Origin: Saccharothrix sp. ST-888
GTDB lineage: Bacteria > Actinomycetota > Actinomycetes > Streptomycetales > Streptomycetaceae
Length of the DNA stretch: 64,000 bases
NCBI RefSeq assembly: GCF_000955975.1
Contig: NZ_JYJF01000023.1
Span: 1 to 64,000, forward strand
Direction of reading: 5' to 3'
Part shown: piece after piece, positions 1 through 11,409 of the stretch
Layout of the letters: every line of letters starts with the position of its first letter
How positions within the stretch are numbered: position 1 is the first letter of the stretch
The notes under the pieces: model-generated
Told to the model about the DNA's origin: nothing
The model's input: the letters and a program-made list of their open reading frames with translations, nothing else
Database searches by the model: none
Position numbers and translations under genes: made by a program

Positions 1-2
1 GC

Positions 3-356
3 GTCGCGGAGAAGTGGGACCTCGTCATCTTCGGCACCGAGATCGGTACCGCCTACTCCGAGCTGGTCGACCCGGTCGAGCAGCGGGCCCGGCTGACCGC
101 CCAGTCGCTGCTGGCGGCCGGCGGCGACGTCGAGGCGATGCAGGTGGACGAGGACTTCCTGCGCGCCCTCGAGTACGCGATGCCGCCGACCGGTGGCCTG
201 GGTCTGGGCGTGGACCGCCTGATCATGCTGCTCACCGGCAAGAACATCCGCGAGACCGTGCTGTTCCCGCTGGTCAAGCCCGACCAGCGGGGGGCCGAGG
301 CGAAGAGCGCCAAGGCCGGGGCAGAGAGCGAAACCGAGTCGGACACCGAGGAGTGA
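3..356 (+). CDS. lysS: Lysine--tRNA ligase, C-terminal part (5' end outside window)
   Basis: This is the last 117 codons of a class II lysyl-tRNA synthetase, which charges tRNA-Lys with lysine in the cytoplasm. The visible part holds the class II motif 3 region, GLGLGVDRLIMLLTG, preceded by an EYAMPPTGG segment typical of bacterial LysRS. It ends with an acidic, lysine-poor tail that is poorly conserved in the family. The reading frame is open to the window's left edge, so the start cannot be seen. A small membrane-protein gene follows after 5 bases, suggesting co-transcription. Confidence in the family is high; only the length is unknown. Confidence 0.95.
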   Translation, partial: VAEKWDLVIFGTEIGTAYSELVDPVEQRARLTAQSLLAAGGDVEAMQVDEDFLRALEYAMPPTGGLGLGVDRLIMLLTGKNIRETVLFPLVKPDQRGAEAKSAKAGAESETESDTEE

Positions 357-361
357 TCTGA

Positions 362-538
362 ATGGATTACGTCGCAGCGATTGTGCCGCCGCTGGTCATG
401 GCGATCGGCTTCGGCTTCCTGGTGCGGGCCATCATCCGCAGCCAGGGCGGCGCCCAGAAGGGCAAGGAGGACGCCGCCGCCGACCTGCTGGCCGCCCGTA
501 CCGCCACGGTCGCCCCGGCCGGTCCCGCCGCCGAATAG
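362..538 (+). CDS. Small single-span membrane protein (58 aa)
   Basis: A 58-residue reading frame starts with ATG five bases after the lysS stop and ends with TAG. The first 25 residues are hydrophobic (MDYVAAIVPPLVMAIGFGFL) and would form one membrane span, followed by a charged, Ala-rich cytoplasmic tail. Streptomycetes commonly carry such a small hypothetical protein just after lysS. The third codon positions are strongly GC-biased, which supports coding. The function is unknown. Confidence 0.75.
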   Translation: MDYVAAIVPPLVMAIGFGFLVRAIIRSQGGAQKGKEDAAADLLAARTATVAPAGPAAE

Positions 539-642
539 CAGCGTCCGACGCCCGGCGCGCCGTCACCCTCCGGGGTGGCGGCGCGCCGGTTTGCTTGCGA
601 ATCGCCAATTTTGTCCGAATCAGTTCCTATCCTGGCCGGACT

Positions 643-1083
643 ATGGTGCGGCAACTCGGAGAACTTGAGAACGACATCATGACCAGGGTCTGGCAGTGGA
701 ACCGCCCGGTCACCGTTCGCGAGGTTCTGCAGGATCTGCAGTCGGAACGCGATATCGCGTACACCACTGTCATGACGGTGCTCGACAAGCTCTACAGAAA
801 GGGCTGGCTGCGCCGGGACCAGGTAGGGCGGGCGTATCGATATGAACCCGTCTCCTCCCGCGAGGCATACACCGCCGCCCTGATGAACGATGCGTGGGCG
901 ACCAGCGACAATCCGGCCGCGGCACTGGTCCACTTCTTCGGGCTGATGTCACCCGAGCAGCGCGAGGCGCTGCGCGACGCACTGCGGGTTGCCGCCGTGT
1001 TCCCGGATCCGGAACCCGATCCGGAGCGACTTCCCGATCCGCATCCCGATACCGGTGGGACCCCGGGGCCGTCGGCGCGATAA
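643..1083 (+). CDS. BlaI/MecI/CopY-family transcriptional regulator
   Basis: The 146-residue product has an N-terminal winged helix (residues 1-75) with the family signature ELENDIMTRVWQWNRPVTVREV and the recognition-helix segment AYTTVMTVLDKLYRKGWL. Proteins of this family bind short dyads as dimers and are usually inactivated by a partner sensor protease. No BlaR1-like membrane sensor gene is adjacent here. The C-terminus ends in a Pro/Asp-rich repeat (PDPEPDPERLPDPHPD) that is not part of the family core. No clear ribosome-binding site precedes the ATG, so translation may be leaderless. A GNAT gene follows after 9 bases, so the two may form an operon. Confidence 0.85.
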   Translation: MVRQLGELENDIMTRVWQWNRPVTVREVLQDLQSERDIAYTTVMTVLDKLYRKGWLRRDQVGRAYRYEPVSSREAYTAALMNDAWATSDNPAAALVHFFGLMSPEQREALRDALRVAAVFPDPEPDPERLPDPHPDTGGTPGPSAR

Positions 1084-1092
1084 CGTCCCGCC

Positions 1093-1629
1093 ATGGAGGT
1101 CACCATCCGCCGGGCGCGGACCACTGACGTGCGGGCAGTACGACGCCTCATCGACGCCTACTCACGGGACGGCATTCTGCTCGACAAGCCCACCGTGACG
1201 CTGTTCGAATCCGTCCAGGAGTTCTGGGTCGCCGAGCGCGACGACAACGGCACGGTGGTGGCCTGCGGCGCGCTGCACGTGATGTGGGAGGACCTGGCCG
1301 AGGTGCGCACCCTGGCCGTGGATCCCGCCTGCACCGGACACGGTATCGGGCATCTGTTGCTGGGCAAGCTGCTGCAGACCGCACGCTGGCTGGGCGTACG
1401 TCGGATTTTCTGCTTGACGTTCGAGGTGCCGTTCTTCGCGAAACACGGTTTCGTCGAGATCGGAGAGGTCGGTGAAACCGACGATGGTACGACAGATCCG
1501 GCGGCCATCGCTACGGATGTCTATGAGGAACTTCTGCGTTCGTACGACGAAGGCGTCGCCGAGTTCCTCGACCTGGAGCGAGTGAAGCCCAACACCCTGG
1601 GCAACTCACGCATGCTGCTGCACCTCTGA
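1093..1629 (+). CDS. argA: Amino-acid N-acetyltransferase (ArgA-type GNAT)
   Basis: The 178-residue GNAT protein matches the short, stand-alone N-acetylglutamate synthases of actinobacteria, which start arginine biosynthesis by acetylating glutamate. The acetyl-CoA binding loop is in motif A (VRTLAVDPACTGHGIGHLLL, about residues 75-94). The LTFEVPFFAKHGFVEIG segment near residue 115 is typical of this subgroup. There is no amino-acid kinase domain, unlike the classical enterobacterial ArgA. It sits 9 bases after the BlaI-type gene and upstream of lsr2. The family call is secure; the exact substrate is inferred from similarity. Confidence 0.8.
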   Translation: MEVTIRRARTTDVRAVRRLIDAYSRDGILLDKPTVTLFESVQEFWVAERDDNGTVVACGALHVMWEDLAEVRTLAVDPACTGHGIGHLLLGKLLQTARWLGVRRIFCLTFEVPFFAKHGFVEIGEVGETDDGTTDPAAIATDVYEELLRSYDEGVAEFLDLERVKPNTLGNSRMLLHL

Positions 1630-1744
1630 ACGGAGCTTGCGGCGACGGGAGCGGAGCACACGACCGGCAAGGGTTTGTGTTTTCCGGGAAAAGGCGGTTT
1701 CCTTTCCCCTAGGCAATGGATCGTTTACGCGGAAAGGGAAGCCC

Positions 1745-2098
1745 GTGGCACAGAGGGTGCAGGTCATTCTTGAAGACGATCTCGAAGGCGGTTCGGCGGA
1801 CGAGACCGTGACGTTCGCTCTCGACGGCGTTGCCTACGAGATCGATCTGAAGAGCGTCAACGCGGACAAGCTCCGTGGTCTGCTGGCCCCGTACGTCGAG
1901 AAGGGTCGCAAGCAGAGCGGCCGCCTGACCACCGCCCGTCGCGGTGCCGGCCGCGGCGCGGGCCGCCCGGCGGCGGCCGGCGCTCCGGACACCGCGAAGA
2001 TCCGCGCGTGGGCCAAGGAGAACGGCTACGACGTCAACGACCGCGGCCGGGTTCCGAGCAACGTCCGTGAGGCGTACGAGGCGGCCAACGCCTCCTGA
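1745..2098 (+). CDS. lsr2: Lsr2 histone-like nucleoid protein
   Basis: The 117-residue protein is a full-length Lsr2, the actinobacterial xenogeneic silencer that bridges AT-rich DNA. The N-terminal dimerisation domain (residues 1-60) starts AQRVQVILEDDLEGGSADET. A basic Gly/Ala/Arg linker follows, then a C-terminal DNA-binding domain containing the AT-hook-like RGRVPSNVREAY at the end. The GTG start is chosen because an AAGGGAAG ribosome-binding site lies six bases upstream. In the context of this window it would be expected to bind less GC-rich acquired DNA such as the element at the right end. Confidence 0.95.
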   Translation: MAQRVQVILEDDLEGGSADETVTFALDGVAYEIDLKSVNADKLRGLLAPYVEKGRKQSGRLTTARRGAGRGAGRPAAAGAPDTAKIRAWAKENGYDVNDRGRVPSNVREAYEAANAS

Positions 2099-2107
2099 CG
2101 GCGGCCG

Positions 2108-2668
2108 TCAGCGGGCCGGCGCCAGACCCCACAGGTCGCGGGCGCAGGCATCCGCCAGGCAGTCGAGCAGTCGCAGCAGATCGGGCGAGCGCAGGTCCAG
2201 ACCCGGGCCTGACTCCCCGCGCCGCAGCCACACGGCCTGCGGCCCGGCCGGTCGGCGATCGGGGCGCGGGGATTCGTCCTCCGCGCCCCGCGGCCGTGGC
2301 AGCCGCACACCGGCGGCCTCGCGGCCGCCCCGGGCCGGGCCACCGGCCCTGGCGGTGAGGCCGAGCCCCAGTTCGGCGCCCCAGCCGAGCCAGTGCAGCA
2401 GCTCGGGAACGGCCTCGCCGGTCCCCTGGGCGAGCAGGAAGGCCGCCAGTCCTCCGTGGGCCACCACGGGGCCGTACGGGCGCCGCAGGCGGTCCAGCCG
2501 CCGCAGCGCGGCCAGGGCGACCGGTCGCCGCAGCTCGACCCGGTCCGAGCCCAGCAGCGCCACCGCGGGGTCCTCCGGCGGGCCGGGGCGGGCCGAAGGA
2601 CCGCCGGGCGGGGTACCGGGCGTGCGGGCGGACGTCCGGGCCGGGGTACGGGGCGGCGCTGCGGTCAT
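2108..2668 (-). CDS. SCO3374-family conserved hypothetical protein
   Basis: A 186-residue protein lies between lsr2 and clpC on the opposite strand, the same position as SCO3374 in Streptomyces coelicolor. It is rich in Pro, Arg and Ala, begins with a disordered N-terminus (MTAAPPRTPARTSARTPG) and has a more ordered core with VELRRPVALAALRRLDRLRR and a C-terminal LLRLLDCLADACARDLWGLA. No catalytic motif or membrane segment is visible. It converges with lsr2, with only 9 bases between the two stop codons. The identification rests on position and general appearance; the function is unknown. Confidence 0.7.
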   Translation of the reverse strand: MTAAPPRTPARTSARTPGTPPGGPSARPGPPEDPAVALLGSDRVELRRPVALAALRRLDRLRRPYGPVVAHGGLAAFLLAQGTGEAVPELLHWLGWGAELGLGLTARAGGPARGGREAAGVRLPRPRGAEDESPRPDRRPAGPQAVWLRRGESGPGLDLRSPDLLRLLDCLADACARDLWGLAPAR

Positions 2669-2913
2669 GGGCTGTGCAACGCTGAAGTGGCAGGACGGTC
2701 ACGCCGTGCCACCTGAACGGTGGCCGCTGACCCGCCGTCACCCCGGCGGATCCCGGCAGGCGTCCGTCGGCAGACTTCTCGCGAGGCGAACACGGCCGAC
2801 GCGGAAACTGCGCGAATCTCGCCGGAACACCGGGTATGAATGCAGGTGGACGGGGCTCTCGGGGTCCGTCCGTGCGATCTGTCAGGACCGGTGGCTCCGT
2901 CCACGGCAGGCTC

Positions 2914-2931
2914 TGTTCGCCGATGGCGTAG
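2914..2931 (+). promoter_or_regulatory. Candidate ClgR operator upstream of clpC
   Basis: The 18 bases TGTTCGCCGATGGCGTAG match every position of the ClgR-site consensus WNNWCGCYNANRGCGWWS as I recall it from corynebacteria, and contain the Streptomyces form GTTCGC-n-GCG. ClgR activates clp protease genes in actinobacteria. The site lies about 200 bases before the clpC start. The rest of 2669-3133 has no convincing gene. Confidence 0.65.
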
Positions 2932-3133
2932 CGATAACCGGTGCAATGGGCCCACCTGTGGGAACACCGTCTCCCAGCATCGGGTTGGGAATGGTGTCGG
3001 CTGGTCGCGCAGCACTTGCTCCCACGTAAGTAGGAGCAGTCCGTGAGCCGCGCCGCTGAGCGGGACTAGCATGCGGAAGGACAGGGCGGGGACAGTCCCC
3101 GAACTGCCCGACCGCTCTGAGGAGCGATAAACG

Positions 3134-5650
<2,517 letters not shown>

Positions 5651-5670
5651 CACCAGCTCACAGCAGCAAG

Positions 5671-5707
5671 GGCCGTGGCCCCCGACTCTCCGTCGGGGGC
5701 CACGGCC
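5671..5707 (+). terminator. Intrinsic terminator after clpC
   Basis: Two perfect 16-base arms (GGCCGTGGCCCCCGAC and its complement) enclose a 5-base loop and are followed by a short T run. The hairpin starts 20 bases after the clpC stop. Confidence 0.9.
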
Positions 5708-6033
5708 TTTGCTGTTTAAGGTTTGTTGAAGCAGTGTTGCCGAAATGCGTCCCTCGGCTTTGCCCGCCCTGTGACATACCGCACGGCGACTCCCGCCGAT
5801 CGGGGGGTTCCCCAGCTGGTTCGGGTGCGATGGACGCGCCATCCGCCTGGCCGTGAGCGGCACCTGACCGATGGTCAGCCGATCGGACGGCAGCGGAGGA
5901 TAGCGCCGTGGCCATGTCATGGTCAAGGACTATCTTTATTACCCCATCCTTCGGTCAAATGTCCTCCACCTGTCTTTCATTGGTTCACCGGCAGGGCCAA
6001 CAGCTGTGCCGGCATGGGGAGGACGTCACCACG
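5708..6033. other. Intergenic region upstream of the M6 protease gene
   Basis: I see no gene in this 326-base stretch. It is less GC-rich than its surroundings near 5920-5990, which suits a promoter and leader for the secreted protease gene that follows, but no clear -10/-35 pair or operator stands out. Confidence 0.5.
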
Positions 6034-8394
6034 TTGAAGATATCCAAGAGGGCCGCCGCGGCCACCGCTGCCGTGGCGGTCACCGCCGCGCTCGGCGCCG
6101 GGCTGCTGCCCGGAACAGCCTCAGCCGCACCGGTCTCCATCACCAAGGACCCGGCCGATGCCGCCCTGTCCCAGGCTGCCAAGGTCGACCACGACCTTCC
6201 GGGGCCGCTGACCGAGAAGGTCAAGGCCGAGCAGAAGGCCGCCACCGAGCAGCTGCTGGCCGGCACCGCCAAGGTCGAGCAGCACGGCTCCAGCACCAGC
6301 GTCAAGCTGGGCCGCGACAAGTACGTCGAGCTCGCCCGGCAGCGCACGGACAAGATCTTCACCATCCTGGTCGACTTCGGCGACCAGGTGGACAACACCA
6401 CCAAGACGGCGGACGGCAAGGTCAAGTACGGCGGCACCCCCGGCCCGCAGCACAACCAGATCGCGCAGCCCGACCGGGCGGCCAACAACTCGACTGCCTG
6501 GCAGGCCGATTACAACCAGGCCCACTACCAGGACCTGTACTTCAGCAAGGACAAGCCCTCGCTGAAGACCTACTACGAGCGCCAGTCCTCCGGCCGCTAC
6601 TCGGTCGACGGCCAGGTCTCCGACTGGGTGCGGGTACCGTGGAACGAGGCCCGGTACGGCTCCGACTTCTGCGGCCAGCACGTCTGCTCCAACGCCCAGG
6701 ACCTGATCCGCGACGCCGTGGACATCTGGTACAAGGACCAGCAGGCCAAGGGCCAGACGGAGGCTCAGATCAAGGCCACGTTGGCCCAGTACGACCAGTG
6801 GGACCGGTACGACCACAACCACGACGGCAACTTCAACCAGCCCGACGGTTACATCGACCACTTCCAGATCGTGCACGCCGGTGAGGACCAGTCCGCCGGC
6901 GGCGGCAAGCAGGGCAGCGACGCGCTCTGGGCCCACCGGTCCTACGTCTACGGCAACCTGAACGGCCAGGCCGGCCCGGCCGACAACAAGCTGGGCGGCA
7001 CCCAGGTCGGCAACTCCGGCATCTGGATCGGCGACTACACCATGCAGCCGGAGAACGGCGGCCTCGGTGTCTTCGCGCACGAGTACGGCCACGACCTCGG
7101 TCTGCCGGACCTCTACGACACCTCCGGCTCCGGCGACGACAACTCGGTCGGCTTCTGGTCGCTGATGTCCTCCGGTTCCTGGCTGGGCACCGGCAAGAAC
7201 GAGATCGGCGACCGCCCGAACGACCTGGACGTCTGGAGCAAGCTCCAGCTCGGCTGGCTGAAGTACGACAAGGCCAAGGCCGGTCAGGACTCCGTCCACC
7301 TGCTCGGCCCGGTGGAGTACAACACCGCCCGCCCGCAGGCCCTGGTGGTCAACCTGCCCAAGAAGACGGTCACCACCGAGATCAACACCCCGTTCGAGGG
7401 CAAGAACGAGTGGTGGAGCGGTAGCGCCGACAACCTCAACGTCACGCTGACCCGCGACCTCGACCTCACCGGCAAGACCTCCGCCAGCCTGAAGGCCAAG
7501 GGCTGGTACGACCTGGAGCAGGACTTCGACTACGCCTACGCCGAGGTCTCCACCGACGGCGGCGCCAACTGGAAGGCCCTCGACGGGACCTTCAACGGCA
7601 CCGCCATCCCGAAGAACAACGCGGGCGCGGCCGGTCTGACCGGCAACTCCGGCAACACGTGGGGCGACCTGGTCTTCCCGCTGGACGCCTACGCCGGCAA
7701 GGCGGTCAAGGTCCGCTTCCGCAACACCACCGACGGCGGCCTGCACCTCAAGGGCCTCGCCCTCGACAACATCGCCATCACCGTCAACGGCGCCGTCGTC
7801 TTCTCCGACAACGCCGAGAACGGTGACAACGGCTGGGCCGCCACCGGCTTCTCCCGCATCTCGGGCAAGTTCTCCAAGGACTACGACCAGTACTACCTGG
7901 TCGAGAACCGCCAGTACGTCTCGTACGACTCGACCCTCAAGGTCGGCCCGTACACCTTCGGCTCGGCGGCCAAGCCCAACTGGGTCGAGCACTACGCCAA
8001 CCAGAACGGCGTGCTGATCTGGCTCTGGGACACCTCCCAGGCCGACAACAACACCAGCGCCCACCCCGGCAGCGGCCTGATCCTCCCGGTCGACGCCCAC
8101 CCGGCCCCGCTGAAGTGGTCCGACGGCACCTACATGCGCTCGCGCATGCAGGGCTACGACTCCACCTTCGGTCTGGAGAACACCGACGGCCTGAAGCTCC
8201 ACAAGGCCGACGTGCTCACCACCATCCCGTCGTCGAAGGCCGTCCGTACCTTCAACGACCACACCACCAAGTACTGGGACGCCGCGACGAAGACCAGCAG
8301 CGTCCAGGTGCCCGACACCCACACCAGCATCTCGGTCGTCTACCAGAGCCTCAACAAGCTCGAGACCGTGATCGCCGTCCGCCCGGTCAAGTGA
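6034..8394 (+). CDS. Secreted M6-family metalloprotease (immune inhibitor A type)
   Basis: The 786-residue product begins with a twin-lysine N-terminus and an Ala-rich signal peptide ending near TASA-AP (about residue 32), so it is exported. The zinc site HEYGHDLGLPDLYD starts at residue 349, matching the HExxHxxGxxD of the M6 peptidases related to Bacillus immune inhibitor A. Long propeptide and C-terminal beta-sandwich regions with acidic, Ca-site-like segments (for example DHNHDGNFNQPDG) surround it. The TTG start at 6034 is chosen because it gives the shortest typical signal peptide and has GGGGAGG eleven bases upstream. It probably degrades extracellular proteins. A strong terminator follows. 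Confidence 0.92.
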   Translation: MKISKRAAAATAAVAVTAALGAGLLPGTASAAPVSITKDPADAALSQAAKVDHDLPGPLTEKVKAEQKAATEQLLAGTAKVEQHGSSTSVKLGRDKYVELARQRTDKIFTILVDFGDQVDNTTKTADGKVKYGGTPGPQHNQIAQPDRAANNSTAWQADYNQAHYQDLYFSKDKPSLKTYYERQSSGRYSVDGQVSDWVRVPWNEARYGSDFCGQHVCSNAQDLIRDAVDIWYKDQQAKGQTEAQIKATLAQYDQWDRYDHNHDGNFNQPDGYIDHFQIVHAGEDQSAGGGKQGSDALWAHRSYVYGNLNGQAGPADNKLGGTQVGNSGIWIGDYTMQPENGGLGVFAHEYGHDLGLPDLYDTSGSGDDNSVGFWSLMSSGSWLGTGKNEIGDRPNDLDVWSKLQLGWLKYDKAKAGQDSVHLLGPVEYNTARPQALVVNLPKKTVTTEINTPFEGKNEWWSGSADNLNVTLTRDLDLTGKTSASLKAKGWYDLEQDFDYAYAEVSTDGGANWKALDGTFNGTAIPKNNAGAAGLTGNSGNTWGDLVFPLDAYAGKAVKVRFRNTTDGGLHLKGLALDNIAITVNGAVVFSDNAENGDNGWAATGFSRISGKFSKDYDQYYLVENRQYVSYDSTLKVGPYTFGSAAKPNWVEHYANQNGVLIWLWDTSQADNNTSAHPGSGLILPVDAHPAPLKWSDGTYMRSRMQGYDSTFGLENTDGLKLHKADVLTTIPSSKAVRTFNDHTTKYWDAATKTSSVQVPDTHTSISVVYQSLNKLETVIAVRPVK

Positions 8395-8418
8395 ACTGAC
8401 CTGACGCGGTAGGTGTCC

Positions 8419-8455
8419 GGTGGCCCCCGGCGGAGTGAATCCGCCGGGGGCCACC
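8419..8455 (+). terminator. Hairpin terminator between the M6 protease and convergent PLP-lyase gene
   Basis: Perfect 16-base arms (GGTGGCCCCCGGCGGA and complement) enclose a 5-base loop, 24 bases after the protease stop. It lies between convergent genes and may serve both. Confidence 0.85.
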
Positions 8456-8505
8456 GTCAGTTGGCGGCCGGCCGGGGCGCCGGGTGCCGTGCAACGGAGT
8501 CGGGG

Positions 8506-9660
8506 CTAGAGCAGGGCGAGGAACGCCGCCATGGCCTCGGCGATCTCCTCGGGCGTCCAGTCGAGGGCTTCGGCGGCCACCGTGATCTCGGTCATCGAGT
8601 GTCCGGCGAGGCCGGGTTCACCGGGTTCGAGCCAGCCCCAGAAGAGGGCGATGCCCTGCTCCTCGGCGAGCCGCAGGCCCGCCTCGTCCAGGTCCTTGGC
8701 GGGGTGGGGCAGCCAGAACTGGAACTGGTGGGTGTGCGGCGGCTCGGGGAAGACCCGGGCTCCGGGCACCTCGGCCAGTGCGGCGGCGACCGTCCTGGCG
8801 TGCGCCACGTAGGCGTCCAGGCGCGGGAGTTCGCGGTCCAGCCCGGCGAGTGCGGTGAGCACGGCGGGCCACTGCTGGTAGAGCTGGCCGCCGTAGCGGT
8901 GCCGCCAGGCGCGGGCCTCGCGGACGAAGTCCGCCGGGCCGGCGAGCGCCGCGCCGCTGATGCCGCCGAGGGTCTTGTAGAAGGAGACGTACACCGAGTC
9001 CGCCAGGGCGGCGATCTCGGGCAGGGTGCGGCCGAAGTGCCGGACGGACTCCCAGAGCCGGGCGCCGTCGAGGTGGACGGCCGCTCCTCGCTCCCGGGCC
9101 GCGGCGGTCGTCTCGACCAGCTCCGGCCAGGTCGGCAGGACGAATCCGGCCTCCCGGAGCGGGAGTTCGACCGTCAGACTGCCGAAGTGCTCGCCCAGGG
9201 AGTGCAGTTCGGCGGCGGTGGGGAGCCTGGGAGCGGTGGTGGGCCAGACCGCGTCCAGACCGCTCAGGCGCGCGTACGCCCGGCGTTCGTGCACCTCGGG
9301 GTGGGCGAGCGGGTGCATGGCGACCGTACGGTTGCCGCTGCGTTCGGCCCAGATCCGCAGGGCGGCCTGCTGGGCCATGGTGCCGCTCGGGAAGAAGACG
9401 GCGTCGGGCTTGCCGAGCAGGTCGGCGACCCGGAGTTCGAGTGTCCGGGTGATGCCGTCGCCGTAGAAGTCGGGGCGCTGGTCGAGGTCGTACACCGCAC
9501 CGCCGTCGGTGGACGGCCCGTGCAGCGCGGCCAGTTCGGTCAGCCGCTCGCGGATGCTCGCCGGGCGGACGCCCGAGAGCAGCCGGTCGCTGCGCCGGAA
9601 CGCGGCGAACCGGCGCTCCCGCGGGCTGTCGGCGGAGCCGGTGTCAGGTTCGTAACCCAT
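8506..9660 (-). CDS. PLP-dependent threonine aldolase/beta-eliminating lyase family protein
   Basis: The product is a fold-type I PLP enzyme of the low-specificity L-threonine aldolase family, which cleaves beta-hydroxy amino acids to glycine and an aldehyde. The PLP lysine lies in SVYVSFYKTLGGISGAALAG, the aspartate/arginine segment is AAVHLDGARLWES, and an early FFPSGTMAQQAALRIW motif binds the cofactor phosphate. I chose the ATG at 9660 (MGYEPDTGSADSP) because residues upstream look unstructured. It is about 384 residues, slightly longer than typical. The ALDH gene upstream lies on the same strand, with 198 bases between them. Confidence 0.85.
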   Translation of the reverse strand: MGYEPDTGSADSPRERRFAAFRRSDRLLSGVRPASIRERLTELAALHGPSTDGGAVYDLDQRPDFYGDGITRTLELRVADLLGKPDAVFFPSGTMAQQAALRIWAERSGNRTVAMHPLAHPEVHERRAYARLSGLDAVWPTTAPRLPTAAELHSLGEHFGSLTVELPLREAGFVLPTWPELVETTAAARERGAAVHLDGARLWESVRHFGRTLPEIAALADSVYVSFYKTLGGISGAALAGPADFVREARAWRHRYGGQLYQQWPAVLTALAGLDRELPRLDAYVAHARTVAAALAEVPGARVFPEPPHTHQFQFWLPHPAKDLDEAGLRLAEEQGIALFWGWLEPGEPGLAGHSMTEITVAAEALDWTPEEIAEAMAAFLALL

Positions 9661-9858
9661 CCGCCGATAATCCCCGATCCGGCCCTGACGCAACATGCCT
9701 CGGACACAGATGAGTTGAGGGAAGACCCGAACCGGCCGGCCCGACCGGGCGGGCGCCTCGGAGGACGCGGGAAACTCCGCGACCGGCCCCTTACGCAGGC
9801 GCAGCGTCTGTCCGTCGGGTTCCCACGCCCCGGATCGCCGTGCCCCCCCGGGGGGCGG

Positions 9859-11409
9859 CTAGCGCGGCGGGTAGAGCGAGTAGCTGGGGAAGTTGCCGTA
9901 CAGCTTCTCGTCCGCGCCCTCCGGGCCGTGGGTGACGGCCCGGACCAGCAGGTCGCCGCCGACGAAGGCACCCTTCCAGGAGGCGCCGAGCCCGCCGAAC
10001 ACCTCCTCGCGGTCGCCCCGGCTGCGCGGCCTGTTGATCCCGATCTTGAAGGCCAGCAGGTCGGGGGAGATCCGGTCGGCGAAGCCGAGGTCGTCGGTGG
10101 CGAGCGAGGCGACCAGGGAGCCGTTGCCCGCGTTCATCGCGGCGAGCAGCTCGGACTCGGTGTCGACCAGGACGACGGAGTCCAGCGGGCCGAACGGCTC
10201 GGAGTGGTGCAGCGCCCAGTTGGCGGGCGGGTCGAGCAGGGCCGCGGGCGCCAGGTAGGCGTCCGTGGACTGACCGGCGACGAAGCCGCCGTCGTCCAGG
10301 CTGCCCCGGTAGAGCGGGACGGCCCGGCCGGCCACCGCCGCGTCGAACCCGGCCCGGAGTTCGGCGGCCTTGGCGGCGTGGATGACCGGCCCGAAGTCGA
10401 GCTCGGGCAGCGGGTCCCCGGGGTCGGCGACCGCCAGCGGATGGCCGAACCGCAGCCCGGCGAGCACCCCGAGATAGGTCTCCAGGAAGGCGGGGAAGAG
10501 CGAGCGCTGCACGACGTAGCGCGGGTAGGCGGTGCAGCGCTGCTTGGCGTACTCGAAGCCCTTGCGCAGGTGCGCGGCGAGCGCGGGCCAGTCGGTGAAG
10601 TTCCAGACGCCCCAGGTGTTGAGGCCCTCCTGCTCCAGGAAGTGCCGCCGGCCCAGGTCGGCGAGCGCGGTGGCGGCCTTGCGGCCGTTGGCCCGGCCGC
10701 CGACGAAGGCCAGCGCGCCCAGGCCCTCGGCGCGGATCAGCGCGTCGGCGATCCGGCCGCCCATGCCGGAGAGCAGGGTGGCGGGCAGTCCGGCGCGGTG
10801 CATGACCGCATGGGCGAGGGTCAGGCAGTGGAAACCGCCCTGCGACGGGGTCTTGGCGACCACCGCGTTCCCGGCCAGCAGCTGCACGAGTTCGGCGTGC
10901 ACCTGGACGCTCATCGGGTAGTTCCAGCTGGCGATGTTGGAGACCGGCCCGGGCAGCGGTGTGCGGCCTTCGAGCTGGCGGTCGATGTTGTCGAGGTACC
11001 AGCGGACGCCGTCCAGCGCACGGTCGACGTCGGCGCAGGCCAGCCGCCAGGGCTTGCCGATCTCCCAGACCAGCAGCAGGGCGAGCAGTTCGCGCTGCTC
11101 GGCCAGGCCCTCGACGGCCGCGGCGACCCTGGCCTTGCGCTCGTCGAGCGGGACCCTTCCCCAGTCGGCGTGCCGGTCGATGGCGAAGGACACGGCGCGC
11201 CGTGCCTCCTCGATACCGACCCGGGGCGGCCCGGGGATCGGGGTGCCGTCGAGCGGGGTGGTGTGTCCGCCGGGAGTGCCGACGGCGCGCCACTCGCCGC
11301 GTACCAGGTTGAGCAGTCGGTCGGGAGTGAAGGCCTCCGGCGCGGCCCGTACGCAGCGGGCGTACGTCTCGCTCCAGGACGTGCCGGGTTTGAGCTGCGG
11401 TGCCGCCAT
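9859..11409 (-). CDS. Aldehyde dehydrogenase superfamily protein, atypical
   Basis: The 516-residue protein has the ALDH fold: the segment VSNIASWNYPMSVQVHAELV and VVAKTPSQGGFHC correspond to the NAD-binding region, and KQRCTAYPRYVVQ provides the likely catalytic cysteine. The usual ELGGK glutamate segment is replaced by FLEQEGLNTWGVWNF, so the general base is not in the normal context. Such divergent ALDH-like proteins are conserved in streptomycetes and are sometimes compared with PaaN of phenylacetate degradation. The start at 11409 has GGAGG upstream. The substrate is unknown. Confidence 0.75.
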   Translation of the reverse strand: MAAPQLKPGTSWSETYARCVRAAPEAFTPDRLLNLVRGEWRAVGTPGGHTTPLDGTPIPGPPRVGIEEARRAVSFAIDRHADWGRVPLDERKARVAAAVEGLAEQRELLALLLVWEIGKPWRLACADVDRALDGVRWYLDNIDRQLEGRTPLPGPVSNIASWNYPMSVQVHAELVQLLAGNAVVAKTPSQGGFHCLTLAHAVMHRAGLPATLLSGMGGRIADALIRAEGLGALAFVGGRANGRKAATALADLGRRHFLEQEGLNTWGVWNFTDWPALAAHLRKGFEYAKQRCTAYPRYVVQRSLFPAFLETYLGVLAGLRFGHPLAVADPGDPLPELDFGPVIHAAKAAELRAGFDAAVAGRAVPLYRGSLDDGGFVAGQSTDAYLAPAALLDPPANWALHHSEPFGPLDSVVLVDTESELLAAMNAGNGSLVASLATDDLGFADRISPDLLAFKIGINRPRSRGDREEVFGGLGASWKGAFVGGDLLVRAVTHGPEGADEKLYGNFPSYSLYPPR

